From positions 3,119,501 to 3,183,500 of the forward strand of contig CP096134.1 of assembly GCA_023242925.1 (NCBI GenBank): 64,000 nucleotides of DNA. Direction: 5' to 3'. Shown piece after piece: positions 8,589 through 21,088 of the stretch. This DNA comes from Hyphomonadaceae bacterium JAD_PAG50586_4 (GTDB lineage: Bacteria > Pseudomonadota > Alphaproteobacteria > Caulobacterales > Aquidulcibacteraceae). The position numbers and the translations under genes were made by a program. Every line of letters starts with the position of its first letter. Within the stretch, counting starts at the first letter, position 1. The notes under the pieces are model-generated. The model did no database searches. It had not been told where the DNA came from and saw only the letters and a program-made list of their open reading frames with translations.

Positions 8589-9224
8589 TCACGATCTCCG
8601 CTTTCGAATGGGTGCCGGATTTCGCGCAAGGCCAAGTGCGCGATCTGCGCGCGCGCTGGGCGCTTGAAGAAGCGGGTCTGCCCTATCACGCGCGCCTGCT
8701 GGCGATGGGCGATCAGGACAAGCCCGAATACCGCGCGCTGCAACCATTCGGCCAAGTGCCGGTCTTCGAAGAGAACGGCTTCGTGCTGTTCAGAATCCGG
8801 CGCCATTGTGCTGCACATCGGCGAACGCTCTGAGACGCTGCTGCCGAAGGACCAACAAGCACGCGCACGCGCCAGCCAATGGCTGATCGCCGCGCTCAAT
8901 TCCATTGAGCCCTGGGTGATGCAGGTCGCCCTGATCGACCTCTTCTATGCCAACGAAGAATGGGCAAAGCTGCGCCGCCCTGGCGCGGTTGAGTTCGCGC
9001 ACAAGCGGCTCGCCGGCCTTTCAAATGCGTTAGGCGATAAGCCTTACCTCGATGGAGACCGCTTCACCGCCGGCGACCTAATGATGGCCACCGTGCTGCG
9101 CATCATGCCCGAGCTCACCGACAACGAGCCGCGCCTCACGGCCTACGTCGAGCGCTGCACATCACGCCCCGCCTTCAAGCGCGCGCTTGACGCACAGCTC
9201 GGCGATTTCAAACAGGCCGCCTAA
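8585..9224 (+). CDS. Glutathione S-transferase family protein (frameshifted in this assembly)
   Basis: N-terminal thioredoxin-like domain with ARWALEEAGLPYHARLL, the cis-Pro motif GQVPVFEENG and, after the break, SGAIVLHIGE; then the all-alpha C-terminal domain with the N-capping region LDGDRFTAGDLMMATVL. Removing one base near 8788-8792 joins the frames and gives 212 residues, the normal GST length. It is the last gene of the arsR-SRPBCC-YciI-GST operon and is followed by a terminator. It is cytosolic and may conjugate or reduce an electrophilic compound; no substrate can be named. Confidence 0.8.
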
Positions 9225-9230
9225 AAATGG

Positions 9231-9262
9231 AGGGCCGCTCCTTCGAGCGGCCCTTTGCTTTA
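9231..9262. terminator. Terminator between convergent GST and PPC/HExxH genes
   Basis: Stem AGGGCCGCTC with GAGCGGCCCT around a TTC-centred loop, followed by TTTGCTTT on the plus strand; the minus side also runs into T-rich sequence, so it can serve both genes. Confidence 0.88.
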
Positions 9263-11494
9263 ATTCGACGGCGGCGCGAAGTGCGCAGCGCTGAAGCGAT
9301 AACTCGGCGCGCCCATCGCCCCACTCGCTGCTGCGACATTGATCGTGTAGCTCGCGCCGCTGCACGCGCCCGGACGCGCAGGCACCGCACGATTGAACAC
9401 CATCAACCCGGCATATTCGTACGCCGCGGCATCGAACACGCCGCCGCGGCCGAGCGGCACAACCTCGATCTCGCCATTGCGCCGACCAAGGCCGACCAGC
9501 TCCAAGTTTGAATCGCCGCGCAGCGCGTAATTGCGCGGGCCATCGGCACGCAGCGCGACGTAATGCGCGCCAAGCTGCTCCACGCGGCCGCGCGGCGACC
9601 AGGCGCCCAAGCGGCTAATCGTGCCATTCAGCGCAACCGAGCGATCGAACAGCGGCGCCAGATCATAATCGCGCGCGAAATTCTGCACGCGCCAGCGCTG
9701 GATCGCATCCGGGATGTTCGTGCCGACTTCGCCAAGCGTGCGCGACATCGTCTCGAACCCGTCATAGGTCACGGCGTTTTCCCAAAGCCGCACCACGATG
9801 CGATCGCCGTGCGCGTCGGCGAGCGACTGCAGCAGCGTCCATTGACTATAATTGTGCCCGCGCTCGTTCGTGGTCCAGCAGCGCTGCGGCGCTTCGTAAT
9901 CGGTTTCGACGTAGCCCGACGCGTCTTGATCCGCGCCGACTGTCGCCACCTCAACCCACGACGCCGTCGATTCATAAAGCCATTGCAGGCCCTCTTCTGA
10001 ATCGTAGCCGTACTGGATCATGTGGTTAAGTTCGTGCGTCGCCGTCGCGCGCATCAGGCTCAACGGCGTCGCCTTCTTGCCCATGCCTTGAAAATCGTTG
10101 TCGATCACGAACACGCCGCGCGCCGCCGCCGTCTCGCGCGCGTTCGCGGTGTTGGGATTGTCGAACACCACCTGCACCGGCTTGGTGTAGCCCATATTGC
10201 CCAGCGCATCGGCGATGTAGGCGCGATAGCGCCCATCGCCGTCACGCACAGGTGCGGCGAAGCCCAAGCGCAATTGCGCGTCGAAGACTTCCTGCAACGC
10301 TGCAGCCGTCGCTTGCGCATAGTCCGACGTTGAAGCGTCTCGCCCTTCGGTCGTGTAGATCACGCGAAAATCTTGCGTCTCGATCACTTGTTCGGGGCCG
10401 CTCATCGCCACTTGGTTCTCGAACTGCGCCTGCAATTGCGCCACCACGGACGCATCGACCGACGAGAGCACCAACCGGAAACGCCCACGGCTTTCGCCAT
10501 CGCGATAGCGAGAGAGCACCGCAGTATACGCGCCCGCCGCTTGCGCCGTGAACGCCACCGCCGAATTCAGCGAGCCGTCGCCGCGATCGTCATTCAGCGC
10601 GACGGGATACCCATCCGGCCCATTCACGCGCAGCACCGGATCGAGATTGCCACTCGTGGCTTCCGCGATCCCCATCAGCGTCTGCCCGGCCGCAAGCTCG
10701 ATGCGATACTCGTGAGAGGTTTGATCGTTGTTGATCTCGCCCTCGTGCGCCGCGATCTGCGTTCCATCGATGGCGGCGAAGTTGAACGGCGCTTGCGCCT
10801 CCGCATCGATCGCCATCGAGAGCACGAAATTGCCAACGGCGTCGCCGCTATAAGAGCTCGCCACCAATTCGTAACGCCCAGTCTCCCCCACGCGATACGC
10901 CAACCGCGAATTCAAGCTGCCATCGCCGGAATCGTCGTTCGACGCGACCGTCTCACCACGTGCGTTTGCAAGGCTCAATGTCGTGTCGAAGCCTTCCGTG
11001 AGCGCAAAGGTCGACGCGACAAACACATCACCGTCACGCAGCTCAATCGGATAACGCGCTTCCGTACGCCGACGATCAAGCGCCACGGTTTCTTCGCGCA
11101 CCACCTGCGCGGCATCCGAGAGCCCAAAATCGACGCCATAGGAAACGGTCAACGAGAACGATCCCGTCGCGCCATTGTAGCCGGTCACGACCGCAATATA
11201 GGCGCCCGCGCTCGTCGGCACATGCACGATGCGCGACGACAACACGCCAGCTTGTTGATCGTCGTTCTCCGCGACCCGGCGGCCGTCCGGCCCGTTCAAC
11301 GTCAGCACCGTGTCGAGGTTCGTGGGCGAGGACGTCGTCAGCGTCACGATCTGCCCGGCTTCAAGCGGTATCTCGAACGTGGCGCGCGCGCCCCGACTAC
11401 TAAGATTGCCTTCGAAATCACGCGCGGCCGAGGATTGCCCGGCAGCACTCGATGTCATGAGCACAATGGCGACGAGTGCGATCAGAGCGCGCAT
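9260..11494 (-). CDS. Secreted protein with three PPC-type domains and an HExxH peptidase-like domain
   Basis: 744 residues: signal peptide (1-19); three tandem PPC-like beta-sandwich domains at about 28-120, 140-230 and 250-345, each with a NDD-containing loop (AENDDQ, ASNDDSGDGSLNSR, ALNDDRGDGSLNS); then a domain starting FRVIYTTEG at about 375 that contains THELNHMIQYG (His487, Glu488, His491) and a downstream Glu in WLYESTASWVE (about 508). HExxH plus a Glu some 17 residues later is the zinc site of gluzincin-like metallopeptidases. The C-terminal 200 residues are not recognised. An exported zinc peptidase is the best reading. PPC domains are normally C-terminal, so their N-terminal triplication is uncommon. 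Confidence 0.72.
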   Translation of the reverse strand: MRALIALVAIVLMTSSAAGQSSAARDFEGNLSSRGARATFEIPLEAGQIVTLTTSSPTNLDTVLTLNGPDGRRVAENDDQQAGVLSSRIVHVPTSAGAYIAVVTGYNGATGSFSLTVSYGVDFGLSDAAQVVREETVALDRRRTEARYPIELRDGDVFVASTFALTEGFDTTLSLANARGETVASNDDSGDGSLNSRLAYRVGETGRYELVASSYSGDAVGNFVLSMAIDAEAQAPFNFAAIDGTQIAAHEGEINNDQTSHEYRIELAAGQTLMGIAEATSGNLDPVLRVNGPDGYPVALNDDRGDGSLNSAVAFTAQAAGAYTAVLSRYRDGESRGRFRLVLSSVDASVVAQLQAQFENQVAMSGPEQVIETQDFRVIYTTEGRDASTSDYAQATAAALQEVFDAQLRLGFAAPVRDGDGRYRAYIADALGNMGYTKPVQVVFDNPNTANARETAAARGVFVIDNDFQGMGKKATPLSLMRATATHELNHMIQYGYDSEEGLQWLYESTASWVEVATVGADQDASGYVETDYEAPQRCWTTNERGHNYSQWTLLQSLADAHGDRIVVRLWENAVTYDGFETMSRTLGEVGTNIPDAIQRWRVQNFARDYDLAPLFDRSVALNGTISRLGAWSPRGRVEQLGAHYVALRADGPRNYALRGDSNLELVGLGRRNGEIEVVPLGRGGVFDAAAYEYAGLMVFNRAVPARPGACSGASYTINVAAASGAMGAPSYRFSAAHFAPPSN

Positions 11495-11585
11495 GGAATC
11501 CCCGCAAATTCGCCAGCCGCAGCCGGCACTCCCTCGCCGTCATGGTTGGCATAATTTGCGCGCGCCTGGAACCATGCCGAGCAAA

Positions 11586-11617
11586 ACAAAAGGGCCGCCC
11601 CTTCCGGAGCGGCCCTT
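11586..11617 (-). terminator. Terminator of the str operon (after fusA)
   Basis: On the minus strand: GGGCCGCTCC, short loop, GGGGCGGCCC, then TTTTGTTTT, just beyond the fusA stop. This closes the operon after fusA and leaves no room for tuf. Confidence 0.88.
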
Positions 11618-11639
11618 GGTGCGTCCCCTGCCAACCGGC

Positions 11640-13721
11640 TTAGGCGCGGAGCTTTGCCAGCACTTCAGCCGCGACGGCCTTTGGCACTTCTTCGTAGTGC
11701 GCGAATTCCATCACGTACGAGGCGCGGCCCTGTGAGAACGAGCGCAGCGTGTTCACGTAGCCGAACATATTCGCCAGCGGGACCATCGCGTTGATGATGG
11801 TCGCGTTGCCGCGCATGTCTTGGCCGAGGATCATGCCGCGACGTGAGTTCAGATCGCCGATGACCGAGCCGACATAATCTTCCGGGCTCGTGACTTCGAC
11901 CTTCATGATCGGCTCGAGCAGACGCGCATCGCCCTTTTCCTTCAGTTCGCGGAACGCGGCTTGTGCGGCGATCTGGAAGGTCAAGACGTTGGAGTCGACG
12001 TCGTGGTACTTGCCGTCGATCAAACGCGCCGTGACATCAATCACCGGGAAGCCGGCCAACAGGCCGTTTTCCTTGGCCATGTTGAGGCCCTTTTCAACGC
12101 CCGGAACGTATTCGCGCGGCACGTTGCCGCCGACGATCTTGTTCTCGAACTTGAAGCCCGAACCCGGTTCGCCCGGCTCGAACTCGATCTTCACTTCGGC
12201 GAACTGGCCCGAACCGCCGGTTTGCTTCTTGTGGGTGTAGGTGATGGTCGCGGCGCGGCCGAGCTTCTCGCGATACGCAACCTGCGGCGCACCGACATTG
12301 GCTTCGACTTTGTAGGTACGACGCAGAATGTCGATTTTGATGTCGAGGTGGAGTTCGCCCATCCCCTTCAGGATGGTCTGACCCGATTCTTGATCGGTCG
12401 ACACGCGGAAAGACGGATCTTCCGCGGCAAGCTTCTGCAGCGCCACGCCCAGCTTTTCCTGGTCTGCTTTCGACTTTGGCTCAACGGCCACTTCGATAAC
12501 CGGCTCGGGAAATTCCATACGCTCAAGGATGACCGGTTTGTTCGGATCGCAGAGCGTGTCGCCCGTGCGCACTTCCTTCAAACCAGCGAGTGCTACGATG
12601 TCGCCAGCGTATGCTTCCTTGATGTCTTCGCGATTGTTCGCGTGCATCAAGAGCATGCGGCCGGCGCGCTCTTTCTTGTCGCGCGTCGAGTTCAGCAGCG
12701 CGTCGCCCGCGTTCAGGATGCCCGAATAGATGCGGCAGAACGTGATCGTACCGACGAACGGGTCGTCCATAATCTTGAACGCCAGCAGCGAGAGCGGTTC
12801 GCTATCGCTGGACGGACGCGTCAATTCCTTTTCCGGATCGTCCATGTCGACGCCCTTGATCGCCGGACGATCGAGCGGGTTCGGCAGATAATCGACAACG
12901 GCGTCGAGCAGCGGCTGCACGCCCTTGTTCTTGAACGCCGAGCCCAACAGCATCGGATACCAAGCGGCCTTCAGCACCGCGAGGCGGATGAGACGCTTCA
13001 GCGTCGTGATGTCGGGCTCGGTACCGTCGAGGTACGCGGCCATCACGTCGTCGTCCATTTCGACGGCGGCTTCGACCAGCACCGCGCGATACTCGGCGGC
13101 CTTTTCCTTCAGATCGTCCGGAATTTCGACGATGTCGAACTTCGCGCCAAGGCTTTCATCCTTCCAGATGATCGCGTTCATCTCGACGAGATCAACCAGG
13201 CCCTTGAAGCCAGACTCGATACCGATCGGCAATTGCAGCGGCACCGGGCGCGCGCCGAGGCGCTTCTTGATGTCTTCGACGCACATATAAAAATCGGCGC
13301 CGGTCTTATCCATCTTGTTGGCGAAGATGATGCGCGGAACCTTGTACTTGTCGCCTTGGCGCCAAACAGTTTCGGTCTGCGGCTCAACGCCTTGGTTGCC
13401 GTCGAGCACAACGACGGCGCCGTCGAGCACGCGCAGCGAACGCTCGACTTCGATGGTGAAGTCGACGTGGCCGGGGGTGTCGATGATGTTCAGGCGCTTG
13501 TCTTTCCAGAACGTCGTCGTTGCAGCCGACGTAATGGTGATGCCGCGCTCTTGCTCTTGCTCCATCCAGTCCATCGTGGCCGCGCCATCGTGGACTTCGC
13601 CGATCTTGTGGCTCTTGCCGGAGTAGAACAGAATCCGCTCGGTCGTCGTCGTCTTGCCCGCATCGATGTGGGCCATGATGCCGAAATTGCGGTAGTCTTC
13701 GATTTTATACTGACGGGCCAT
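11640..13721 (-). CDS. fusA: Elongation factor G
   Basis: 693 residues, the normal EF-G length. GTPase motifs are intact: [15 protein letters not shown] (G1), [11 protein letters not shown] (G2 switch region), DTPGHVDF (G3), NKMDKTGAD (G4). C-terminal EF-G domains include GGSGQFAEV and [13 protein letters not shown]. It catalyses GTP-driven ribosomal translocation and, with RRF, ribosome recycling. It is third in rpsL-rpsG-fusA with an 80-base gap after rpsG. No frameshift is seen. There is no tuf gene after it; a terminator follows directly. Confidence 0.98.
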   Translation of the reverse strand: MARQYKIEDYRNFGIMAHIDAGKTTTTERILFYSGKSHKIGEVHDGAATMDWMEQEQERGITITSAATTTFWKDKRLNIIDTPGHVDFTIEVERSLRVLDGAVVVLDGNQGVEPQTETVWRQGDKYKVPRIIFANKMDKTGADFYMCVEDIKKRLGARPVPLQLPIGIESGFKGLVDLVEMNAIIWKDESLGAKFDIVEIPDDLKEKAAEYRAVLVEAAVEMDDDVMAAYLDGTEPDITTLKRLIRLAVLKAAWYPMLLGSAFKNKGVQPLLDAVVDYLPNPLDRPAIKGVDMDDPEKELTRPSSDSEPLSLLAFKIMDDPFVGTITFCRIYSGILNAGDALLNSTRDKKERAGRMLLMHANNREDIKEAYAGDIVALAGLKEVRTGDTLCDPNKPVILERMEFPEPVIEVAVEPKSKADQEKLGVALQKLAAEDPSFRVSTDQESGQTILKGMGELHLDIKIDILRRTYKVEANVGAPQVAYREKLGRAATITYTHKKQTGGSGQFAEVKIEFEPGEPGSGFKFENKIVGGNVPREYVPGVEKGLNMAKENGLLAGFPVIDVTARLIDGKYHDVDSNVLTFQIAAQAAFRELKEKGDARLLEPIMKVEVTSPEDYVGSVIGDLNSRRGMILGQDMRGNATIINAMVPLANMFGYVNTLRSFSQGRASYVMEFAHYEEVPKAVAAEVLAKLRA

Positions 13722-13801
13722 GACAATTCTGTCCGTGTTTAGACCGCCGTCCCAGGGGAACGGCGGTCTTTAAAGCCGGCGCGCGCCGGCGATTGGGCTG
13801 A

Positions 13802-14652
<851 letters not shown>

Positions 14653-14914
14653 TCGCCTCTTCCGTTCCGTACTTTCAAACTCGAACAGCGCGCCAAGCGG
14701 ACCCTTTTGGGGAACCGCCAGGTGGCGCGCCTTAGATAAAGCCAGTCGGCGGGGCGGTTCGTACGTGAGGGACCGCAGCCGTTCCGAATGAGGGGGACAC
14801 ATAAAGGGGCGCCTAGGGGCGTCAAGGTGGCTGAACCGCCCTTTCAGCCTGAAACGACCGCTTTTGGATCGCCTATGGCAGCGCCGCCAGACCTGCGGCC
14901 CAAACCCTCGAAAA
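14653..14914. other. Promoter/leader region of the str operon
   Basis: 262 bases without a supported gene, between the sulfotransferase stop and rpsL (both minus strand). It must hold the str promoter. A small open frame on the plus strand here has random-looking composition and is not called. Confidence 0.4.
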
Positions 14915-15712
14915 TCAGAAATACCCGAGGATCTGGCGTAGGCCCGGGGCGTGGTAATCGACCAGCCGCTTTTGCACCTCGGGCAGCACCTCGGGCACCT
15001 CGATGTCGTGGCGCAAATGCTCGCGCGCCGTGCCGCTATGTTTGCGGTCCGAGCCGATCAGCACGCGCTCTTTCCAATCCTGCGGCCATTCGGTGACGCC
15101 AGCCTTGGTGCAGATGAGATCGCGGAAGAAGACCTCGGCCGCCGGCGTATCGATCGCCTTCAGATTCTTGATGATCTCTTCGTACCGCATGACGTGCGCG
15201 CCAGTGCCCATCCAAGCGACGCCGTTGAAGTTGAAGATGTCAGCAAGCGACGGCGCCTTATCGAGCGCGCCGAAAATCATGAGGTTCATGACCTCGTTGA
15301 CGCCCGCCGCGCCATTCTTGATGTGGTTCAGATTGCCGTTGAACTGCTCCGACAGGAAAAACCGCGTTCGCGCCAACACCCAATCATAAGGATCGCGCAC
15401 CAGCACGATGTGGTTCACGTCGCGCAGCAACACTGCCGCGATGTCAGAGAAAAAGAGATGGCCCCAGCTCAGCTTTGGCTGCTTGGGATCGAATGCAGCG
15501 CGATGGCTCAGCAAGATGGCATGCTGCAGGAATTGCTGATCGTATTGCTGCTCGGGCTGCACGAACATTCGCACGATATTGCGGATCAAATGCGTGCCGC
15601 ACTTAGGTACGCTGTTGAGGAAGGTCGGCTTCGCAATCGGCGGCTTTGCGAAGCGACGCCCCTCCTCGTCCAGGTTGTCCCGATCGAGACTAATTCTAAC
15701 TGTCTGCACCAT
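14915..15712 (-). CDS. Sulfotransferase-family protein
   Basis: About 265 residues from the ATG at 15712. [20 protein letters not shown] matches the 5'-phosphosulfate loop (PKxGTxxL) and [17 protein letters not shown] the 3'-phosphate-binding motif of PAPS-dependent sulfotransferases. RYEEIIKN and [12 protein letters not shown] are the usual later conserved elements. The [12 protein letters not shown] helix and Trp-rich central part are typical of bacterial homologues. The acceptor (glycan, lipid or peptide) is unknown. It stands next to TonB-dependent receptor genes, a recurrent context in Caulobacterales, and is separated from the receptor by a strong terminator. Confidence 0.82.
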   Translation of the reverse strand: MVQTVRISLDRDNLDEEGRRFAKPPIAKPTFLNSVPKCGTHLIRNIVRMFVQPEQQYDQQFLQHAILLSHRAAFDPKQPKLSWGHLFFSDIAAVLLRDVNHIVLVRDPYDWVLARTRFFLSEQFNGNLNHIKNGAAGVNEVMNLMIFGALDKAPSLADIFNFNGVAWMGTGAHVMRYEEIIKNLKAIDTPAAEVFFRDLICTKAGVTEWPQDWKERVLIGSDRKHSGTAREHLRHDIEVPEVLPEVQKRLVDYHAPGLRQILGYF

Positions 15713-15749
15713 AGCCGTTCGTCGCTTCCGTTCGCCGACACCCAAACAT

Positions 15750-15786
15750 GAAAATGGCGGTGCAGCCAAGCTGCACCGCCATCAGT
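15750..15786 (-). terminator. Terminator of TonB-dependent receptor 1
   Basis: Thirteen-base perfect stem (ATGGCGGTGCAGC at 15754-15766 with its complement at 15770-15782) and a three-base loop; on the minus strand it runs into ATTTTCATG. It is 20 bases after the receptor stop. Confidence 0.85.
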
Positions 15787-15805
15787 TTTAAGTCGTTAAC
15801 CGCTT

Positions 15806-18800
15806 TTAGAAGTCGCGCGAGACACGCAAGAACAAGCGCCGGCCGACATAGTCGTACTGCGAAGCCAGCAGCGATGGACCAATGTTGGTCTGAGAAGCCG
15901 CACCAATCGTGGTGACCTGCGGAGGCTCTTGGTTTGTCAAGTTGGCGACACCAAGCACAATGCCCCAACGATCGAAGTCACGGCTGATCGATGCGGAATG
16001 GTAGGTGATGAACTCCTGATCGATGTCGTAACGGATCGTGCCGGCGCCGTTCGTATCCGGGACCGTGTCGATATCCGATGCATGACCGATGAATTGGCTA
16101 CGCCAGAAGAATGTCCAGTCACCGTGCTCAAATTGCGCATCGAGGTTGCCGACAAAGTCAGGATCGCCGTTGCGGCCGTTATTGTCCTGCCCCGTGCCGT
16201 CGAACAATTCGAGCGTGTCTTCAAACTGCCAGGTGGCTTGCGCCGCCAGCGTCAGATCACCGAACGAGAATTCGTGACCATATTGCGCCGTCAGGTCGAG
16301 ACCGCGGTTCACTTGTGAGTTGATGTTCAAGAACGAGTTGTTGATCGTCTCGATCAGGTACTGGTTTGCGCCGCCGCCGCCAACTCGGTTGAACAAGCCG
16401 CAGAGCGGATCTGCCGGGAAATTCAGCGAGTCATAGCAACCAAACACGATCGCAGCCGGACCGAGCGCCGCGATTTCATTTTCCACTTCGATTTCGAAAT
16501 AGTCGAGCGCGAAGCTCAAGTTGGCGAAGCTCGGTGTCCAGACGATGCCAAGCACCTGCGCCTCAGAGGTCTCCGCAGCAAGCAGGCCTGCTCCACCACT
16601 ACGAAACGCAGTGGCTGACGAGCCGGCGCCGTCATGATCGTCCGGGATGCCGTCTGCGGCGCAATTGTCCGCGACACGCTGGGAGATGATACCGTCAATC
16701 AGGTTCTGGCCCCAGTTCACGCAGGGGTCGATACGCTGACCAACGAATGAACTCTCGCCGTTCAGATAAAGTTCGAAGAGCGCCGGAGCACGGAACGACG
16801 TGCCCTGGGTGAAGCGGACGAGGAATTCCGAGTTCGGACGCCAGGTGACGCCAAACTTGTACGTGGATTCCTCGCCGAACGATTCCACGTCAGTGTAGCG
16901 GCCCGAAAGCGACACTTCGAGGTCGCCCGCTTCGGTACCGCGCAGCAACGGGATGGCCAATTCGCCAAACAGTTCCGTCGTGGTGTCCTCGCCGTTAGTA
17001 ATACCCGACGCCGACGAGCCCCAAGCGTTGCCGGCGAGCGTGACATGGCCGGGCGTGTCCGTCAGTTCGTCGCGGCGGATCACGGCGCCGAGCACACCGG
17101 CGACATTGCCAGCTGGGAGCGTGATGAGATCGGTACCGACCGAAGCTTCAGCATAGGTCTGCGTGTACTCGGTCGTGCCGGTTTCGACGTCGTAAAGGAA
17201 TGCTTCCTCTTGCGCAGTAAAGCCGCCCCCAGCATGAGGTTCGCCGACACCCAATCGACGTCCACGCAAGGACGGTTCGAGACCGGCGTGTTGTACCCGA
17301 CGCACGAAGCGGTCGGACGCGGGATCGAGTTCGCGTTGAACAAGCCCGTCGTTCCGAAATCGCTCCGACCGTCAGCCGAATACACAGCGTCCGCAAGGAT
17401 ACGGTCGTTGGTATATTCCGCATCCGAGAGGCTGTGCTGGACGAAGACGTCCCAATTCACATTGCTCAGCCAGCCATCGAAATCGCCACGAACGCCTGCG
17501 ACCGCCCGCATGTAGTCGACGCGCTGCGACGCATCCGCGTGGTCGGTCGTTGGCGTCGGGCTAAGGATTGTGGCGCCGGTCCAACCTGGGTTCAGAGAAT
17601 CGCCCAGGTCGTAGCTATAGAGATAAGTCCACACTTGGCGGAAACCGTTGACCGCCGTCTCGCGACGATTCATCAGCACTTCGGCATACGCCTCAATGCG
17701 CGGCGTAATGTCGAAGCCTGCGTTTGAGAAGAAGGTAGCCCGCTCGATCTCCGGAATGATCGAAGAATTTTGCTCGAACGGAGAATTCGAATTACTGAGG
17801 CCACGGGCAGCGCCGCCGTAATCTACCTGGAACCAGTTGGCCGGAGCGCCCGGTTCAGGAAAACCGGCAGGCGCCGGGAAAATCGAGCCCGGGTTCAGCA
17901 CGCCGATCTGGCCGCTGGGGTCAGGCTGGATGAAGTTGGCGGCGGCGCCACGCTGCAGGTTACCGGAGCCCGAGAGGTCGTACAACCAAACAAGACCAGT
18001 CCGAACGTTGCCGCGGCAAGCGCGTTCGCCCGTACGAAGGTCGATTACGTCGTTGCGCAGGCCAGTCGCCACGTCCCAAGTGCGATCCACTGCGCAATTG
18101 GTGTAGTCGCGCTGACCGGCAAGCGTTTCTTCTTGCAGGTAATAGTCGACCGACACGTTGAAATAGCCGCGATCAAACGTGGTGCCCCACGTGATGTCGC
18201 CGGCGATTTCCGAGCCGCCGTCTTCTTCGGGCAACGAATAACGCAGCGTGGCGGCGCCGCCATCGAGGTCGTCGCGCGTAATGATGTTCACAACGCCCGC
18301 GACGGCGTCCGAGCCGTAGATCGAGGATGCGCCGTCCTTCAGGATTTCGACGCGGTCGATCATCGAGAGCGGGAGAACGTTCAGGTCGAACGCCGAAACG
18401 GCGCCGCGCGTACCGGCCGGGCCGGCGCGACGGCCGTTTAGCAGAACGAGCGTGCGGTTGGCGCCGAGGCCGCGCAGCGAGATCGTTTGTGCGCCAGGGC
18501 CGCCGTCGGTGACGAAGGCGCTCGAAATGGTCGCATCGATCTGCGGCGAACCGGCCGCGAGCGACGAACTCTGCACCATGTCGCCGGTGTCAGTGACGCC
18601 AGCCAGCGACGCTGCATCGGTCGTGATAACTTGGATTGGCGAAGCCGAGTTGAATTCGCTGCGAATACGCGAACCCGTAACAACGATGGCTTCTTCTTCT
18701 TCGGCTTCTTCCTCAGACGTCTGGTTTTGCGCAAACGCCTGACCCGTGGTCATGACGCCAGCAAGCATCGCCAAAGCAACCGAGTTCTTGAAGAAACTCT

Positions 18801-18816
18801 TCTTGGATTTCGACAT
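15806..18816 (-). CDS. TonB-dependent receptor 1 (frameshifted in this assembly)
   Basis: About 1003 residues once repaired. Signal peptide MSKSKKSFFKNSVALAMLAGVMTTGQAFAQ, an acidic linker (EEEAEEEE), a TonB-box-like EAIVVTGSRI, then a plug domain (ISLRGLGANRTLVLLNGRRAG, IEILKDGASSIYGSDAVAGVVN) and a 22-strand-type barrel ending GRRLFLRVSRDF with the terminal Phe needed for BAM insertion. The frame breaks at the C run 17226-17230 (plus strand); one added C restores NLMLGGGFTAQEEAF. This is an energised outer-membrane importer of the large-substrate class seen in oligotrophic Caulobacterales. The ligand is unknown; an S9 peptidase upstream suggests peptides. Confidence 0.88.
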
Positions 18817-18924
18817 AAATGAACCCCTGCACCCTCAACAGTACGCGAGAAGGGCACGCTAGAGGGGCGCAAGGCGCGGCGTCAACAACTGTGACCAAAG
18901 TTTGAACGTCACCCGTCGATTAAG

Positions 18925-18960
18925 TGACAAAACCCCCACACCGGAGACCGATGTGGGGGC
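18925..18960 (-). terminator. Terminator of the S9 peptidase gene
   Basis: Minus strand: CCCCCACA, loop of about 11 bases, TGTGGGGG, then TTTTGTC. It separates the peptidase from receptor 1. Confidence 0.85.
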
Positions 18961-18996
18961 GCCTTTGTCTCTCAAAGAGGCGTTTTGGGCGAAACT

Positions 18997-20990
18997 TCAG
19001 TAGGAAATACCGCAGGTTCCGCGAATAAAGTCCTCCACGAGTTGGAACTCGCGGCGGCGCATCTCCGGATTTACCGCACCGTGCGGCATTTCAGGGATCA
19101 CCACGTACTCATGCGGCTTGTTGTTGGCGCGCAACGCTGCCGCGAAACGCTCCGAATGCCAGATATCGGCCGCCGTATCGTAATCGCCGTGATAGAGCAG
19201 GATGGGAATACTCGCGCGTGAAGCGTTTTCAAGCGGGTCCATGCCCCGCACCGTTGTGCCCTGAAGCTGACGTTGCACGCGATTGTTGCTCCACAATGTG
19301 CCTAAGCGTTGCAAACTCGCGACGCCCGCACCCGAAATCGCGCAGCGATAGGGCGAATTTGGACGCACGGTCGCCGCGATCGCAGCGAAGCCGCCATATG
19401 AGAAGCCGTAAATCATGGCGCGGTTCGGATCGGCGATGCGCTGCTCTACAAGCCACGCAAGACCATCGTCCTTGTCGTCTTGCATTTTCTGCCCCCACTC
19501 GCCGTCGCCAGCGCGCCAGAGCGCGTTGCCGAAGCCGGTCGAGCCGCGGAATTGCGGTTGCAACACCGCAAAGCCGCGCGATGCGAAATATTGCGTGACG
19601 GGAATATCGCCACCGCCCCAATCCGCTTCGTTACGACCCCAAGGGCCGCCGTGCGGCTGGATGATCGTCGGCAGCGGCGCATCAACGCCCGGGCGATAAC
19701 CCGCTGGCAGCGTCAAGAACGCCGGAATGCGCAGACCATCGCGCGCGTTGTAATAAACGAGCTGCGTTTCCGCGAGACCGTCGCTCGGTACGCCCGGGAC
19801 GGAATCCCCAGCGACGTCAGGTTCGTCTCGTCGGTCAGCAGATAATAGGCCGGCGCGTGACGCGAGCTCGACGTCGCGATGATGCGATAACGGCCATTGC
19901 GCGGTCCAATGCGGACGATACGCCCTGGCAGGCGCCGCTCAATGCTCTCCGCCAACGCGCGGTAGGTCGGGTCGGTATAGAACGAACGCTCCGCATCGCC
20001 ATTGTAGCGGAACCCGACAATGCTCGCCGGCACCAGGCCCGGGCGATCCATGATCACGCCGGACGCTTCGTATTGCGGGTGCTGGAACATGTCCTCAACG
20101 AACGCGCGCTGGGAAAGGCTGTAACCACGCACATAGGCAAGGTCACGGTTCTGGTCGTCGAGGAAGACAACGATGTCTTCGTTTTGCGGGTCGAAACCAA
20201 GCGCGGTGAGGCCGCGGCGTGCGCGCGCCGTATAACTCAACGCATCGTGGCGTTGCCAAGTCCCGTTGGCGTCGGCAATTTCAAAGCCGATCGTCCAGTC
20301 GCCGTCGACGAAATCGATCGTTTGCTTCAGGCGCACGCGGCCGGCCGAATCCACGATCGGCAGAATGCCTTCGCGCGAACTGATGCGCTGCACCACTTCG
20401 CCGCGGCCGGTGCGGACATCGACGCGATAGATCGCATCTTCATCCATCGTCGAACGCAGCATGAGAACGTGGTTCGGCTCACGCGGCAGCGTGTCGATCA
20501 ATTGCACCGACAAAAATTTGTCGGCGAAGCGCTCCATCTCGGTGCGGCGTCCACCTTGGGCCAGCGGCTCAATCCATTGCGAGCCGTCGAGGTTCACAAA
20601 GCGCGCCATGGCCGTATAGAAACGGCCTTCGCTGCCCGAACCCACGCGCACTGGCTGCTGCATCAGCACCAGCAAGCGATCGTTCGACACCCACTGGACC
20701 GAAGAAAAATCCACGTTCTGGCGGGCGGCCGCGCCGCCAATGCCAAAGCGACGGGGGTTCTCATTGAGCGCGCCCGTGCGCCAAATCGCGATCTGCGTGG
20801 TCTCGCCATCGAGGCTGGAGAGCGCAGCCATATGCTCACCATCGGGCGAGAGTTGGACCTGCGAGAGGAAGGGCTCCCGCGTCAGCGTCTCTTGCGGCAG
20901 GGGCGTCGGCGTTTGCGCGAGCGCAAACGGCGCCGTCGCGCACATGAATAGGGTCATCAAAAAGAGGCGAAGATTTCTCACGCTAACCAT
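18997..20990 (-). CDS. S9-family (prolyl-oligopeptidase-like) serine peptidase (frameshifted in this assembly)
   Basis: 664 residues when repaired. Signal peptide MVSVRNLRLFLMTLFMCATAPFALAQ; a seven-blade-type propeller region (SQVQLSPDGEHMAALSSLDG onward); then the alpha/beta-hydrolase domain with PLPTIIQPHGGPWGRNEADW, nucleophile elbow MIYGFSYGGFAAIAA, acid YHGDYDTAAD and base PEMPHGAVN. The break is at the C run 19806-19809 (plus strand); one more C restores GDSVPGVPSDGLAETQLVYY. It is likely periplasmic and cleaves short peptides. It lies upstream of receptor 1 on the same strand but has its own terminator. Confidence 0.88.
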
Positions 20991-21088
20991 TGGCTGCTCG
21001 ACTTTCGCTGCAGATGTCTTACCCGTTTAGCCCGTACGATGGCCGGCTATCAACACCAAGACTACGAACACCTGCGCTGGGCGGATGA

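Noticed and set aside
11961..13742. 593-codon open frame antisense to fusA
   Set aside because: fusA is unmistakable on the other strand; the antisense product is His/Arg/Val-rich with no domain.
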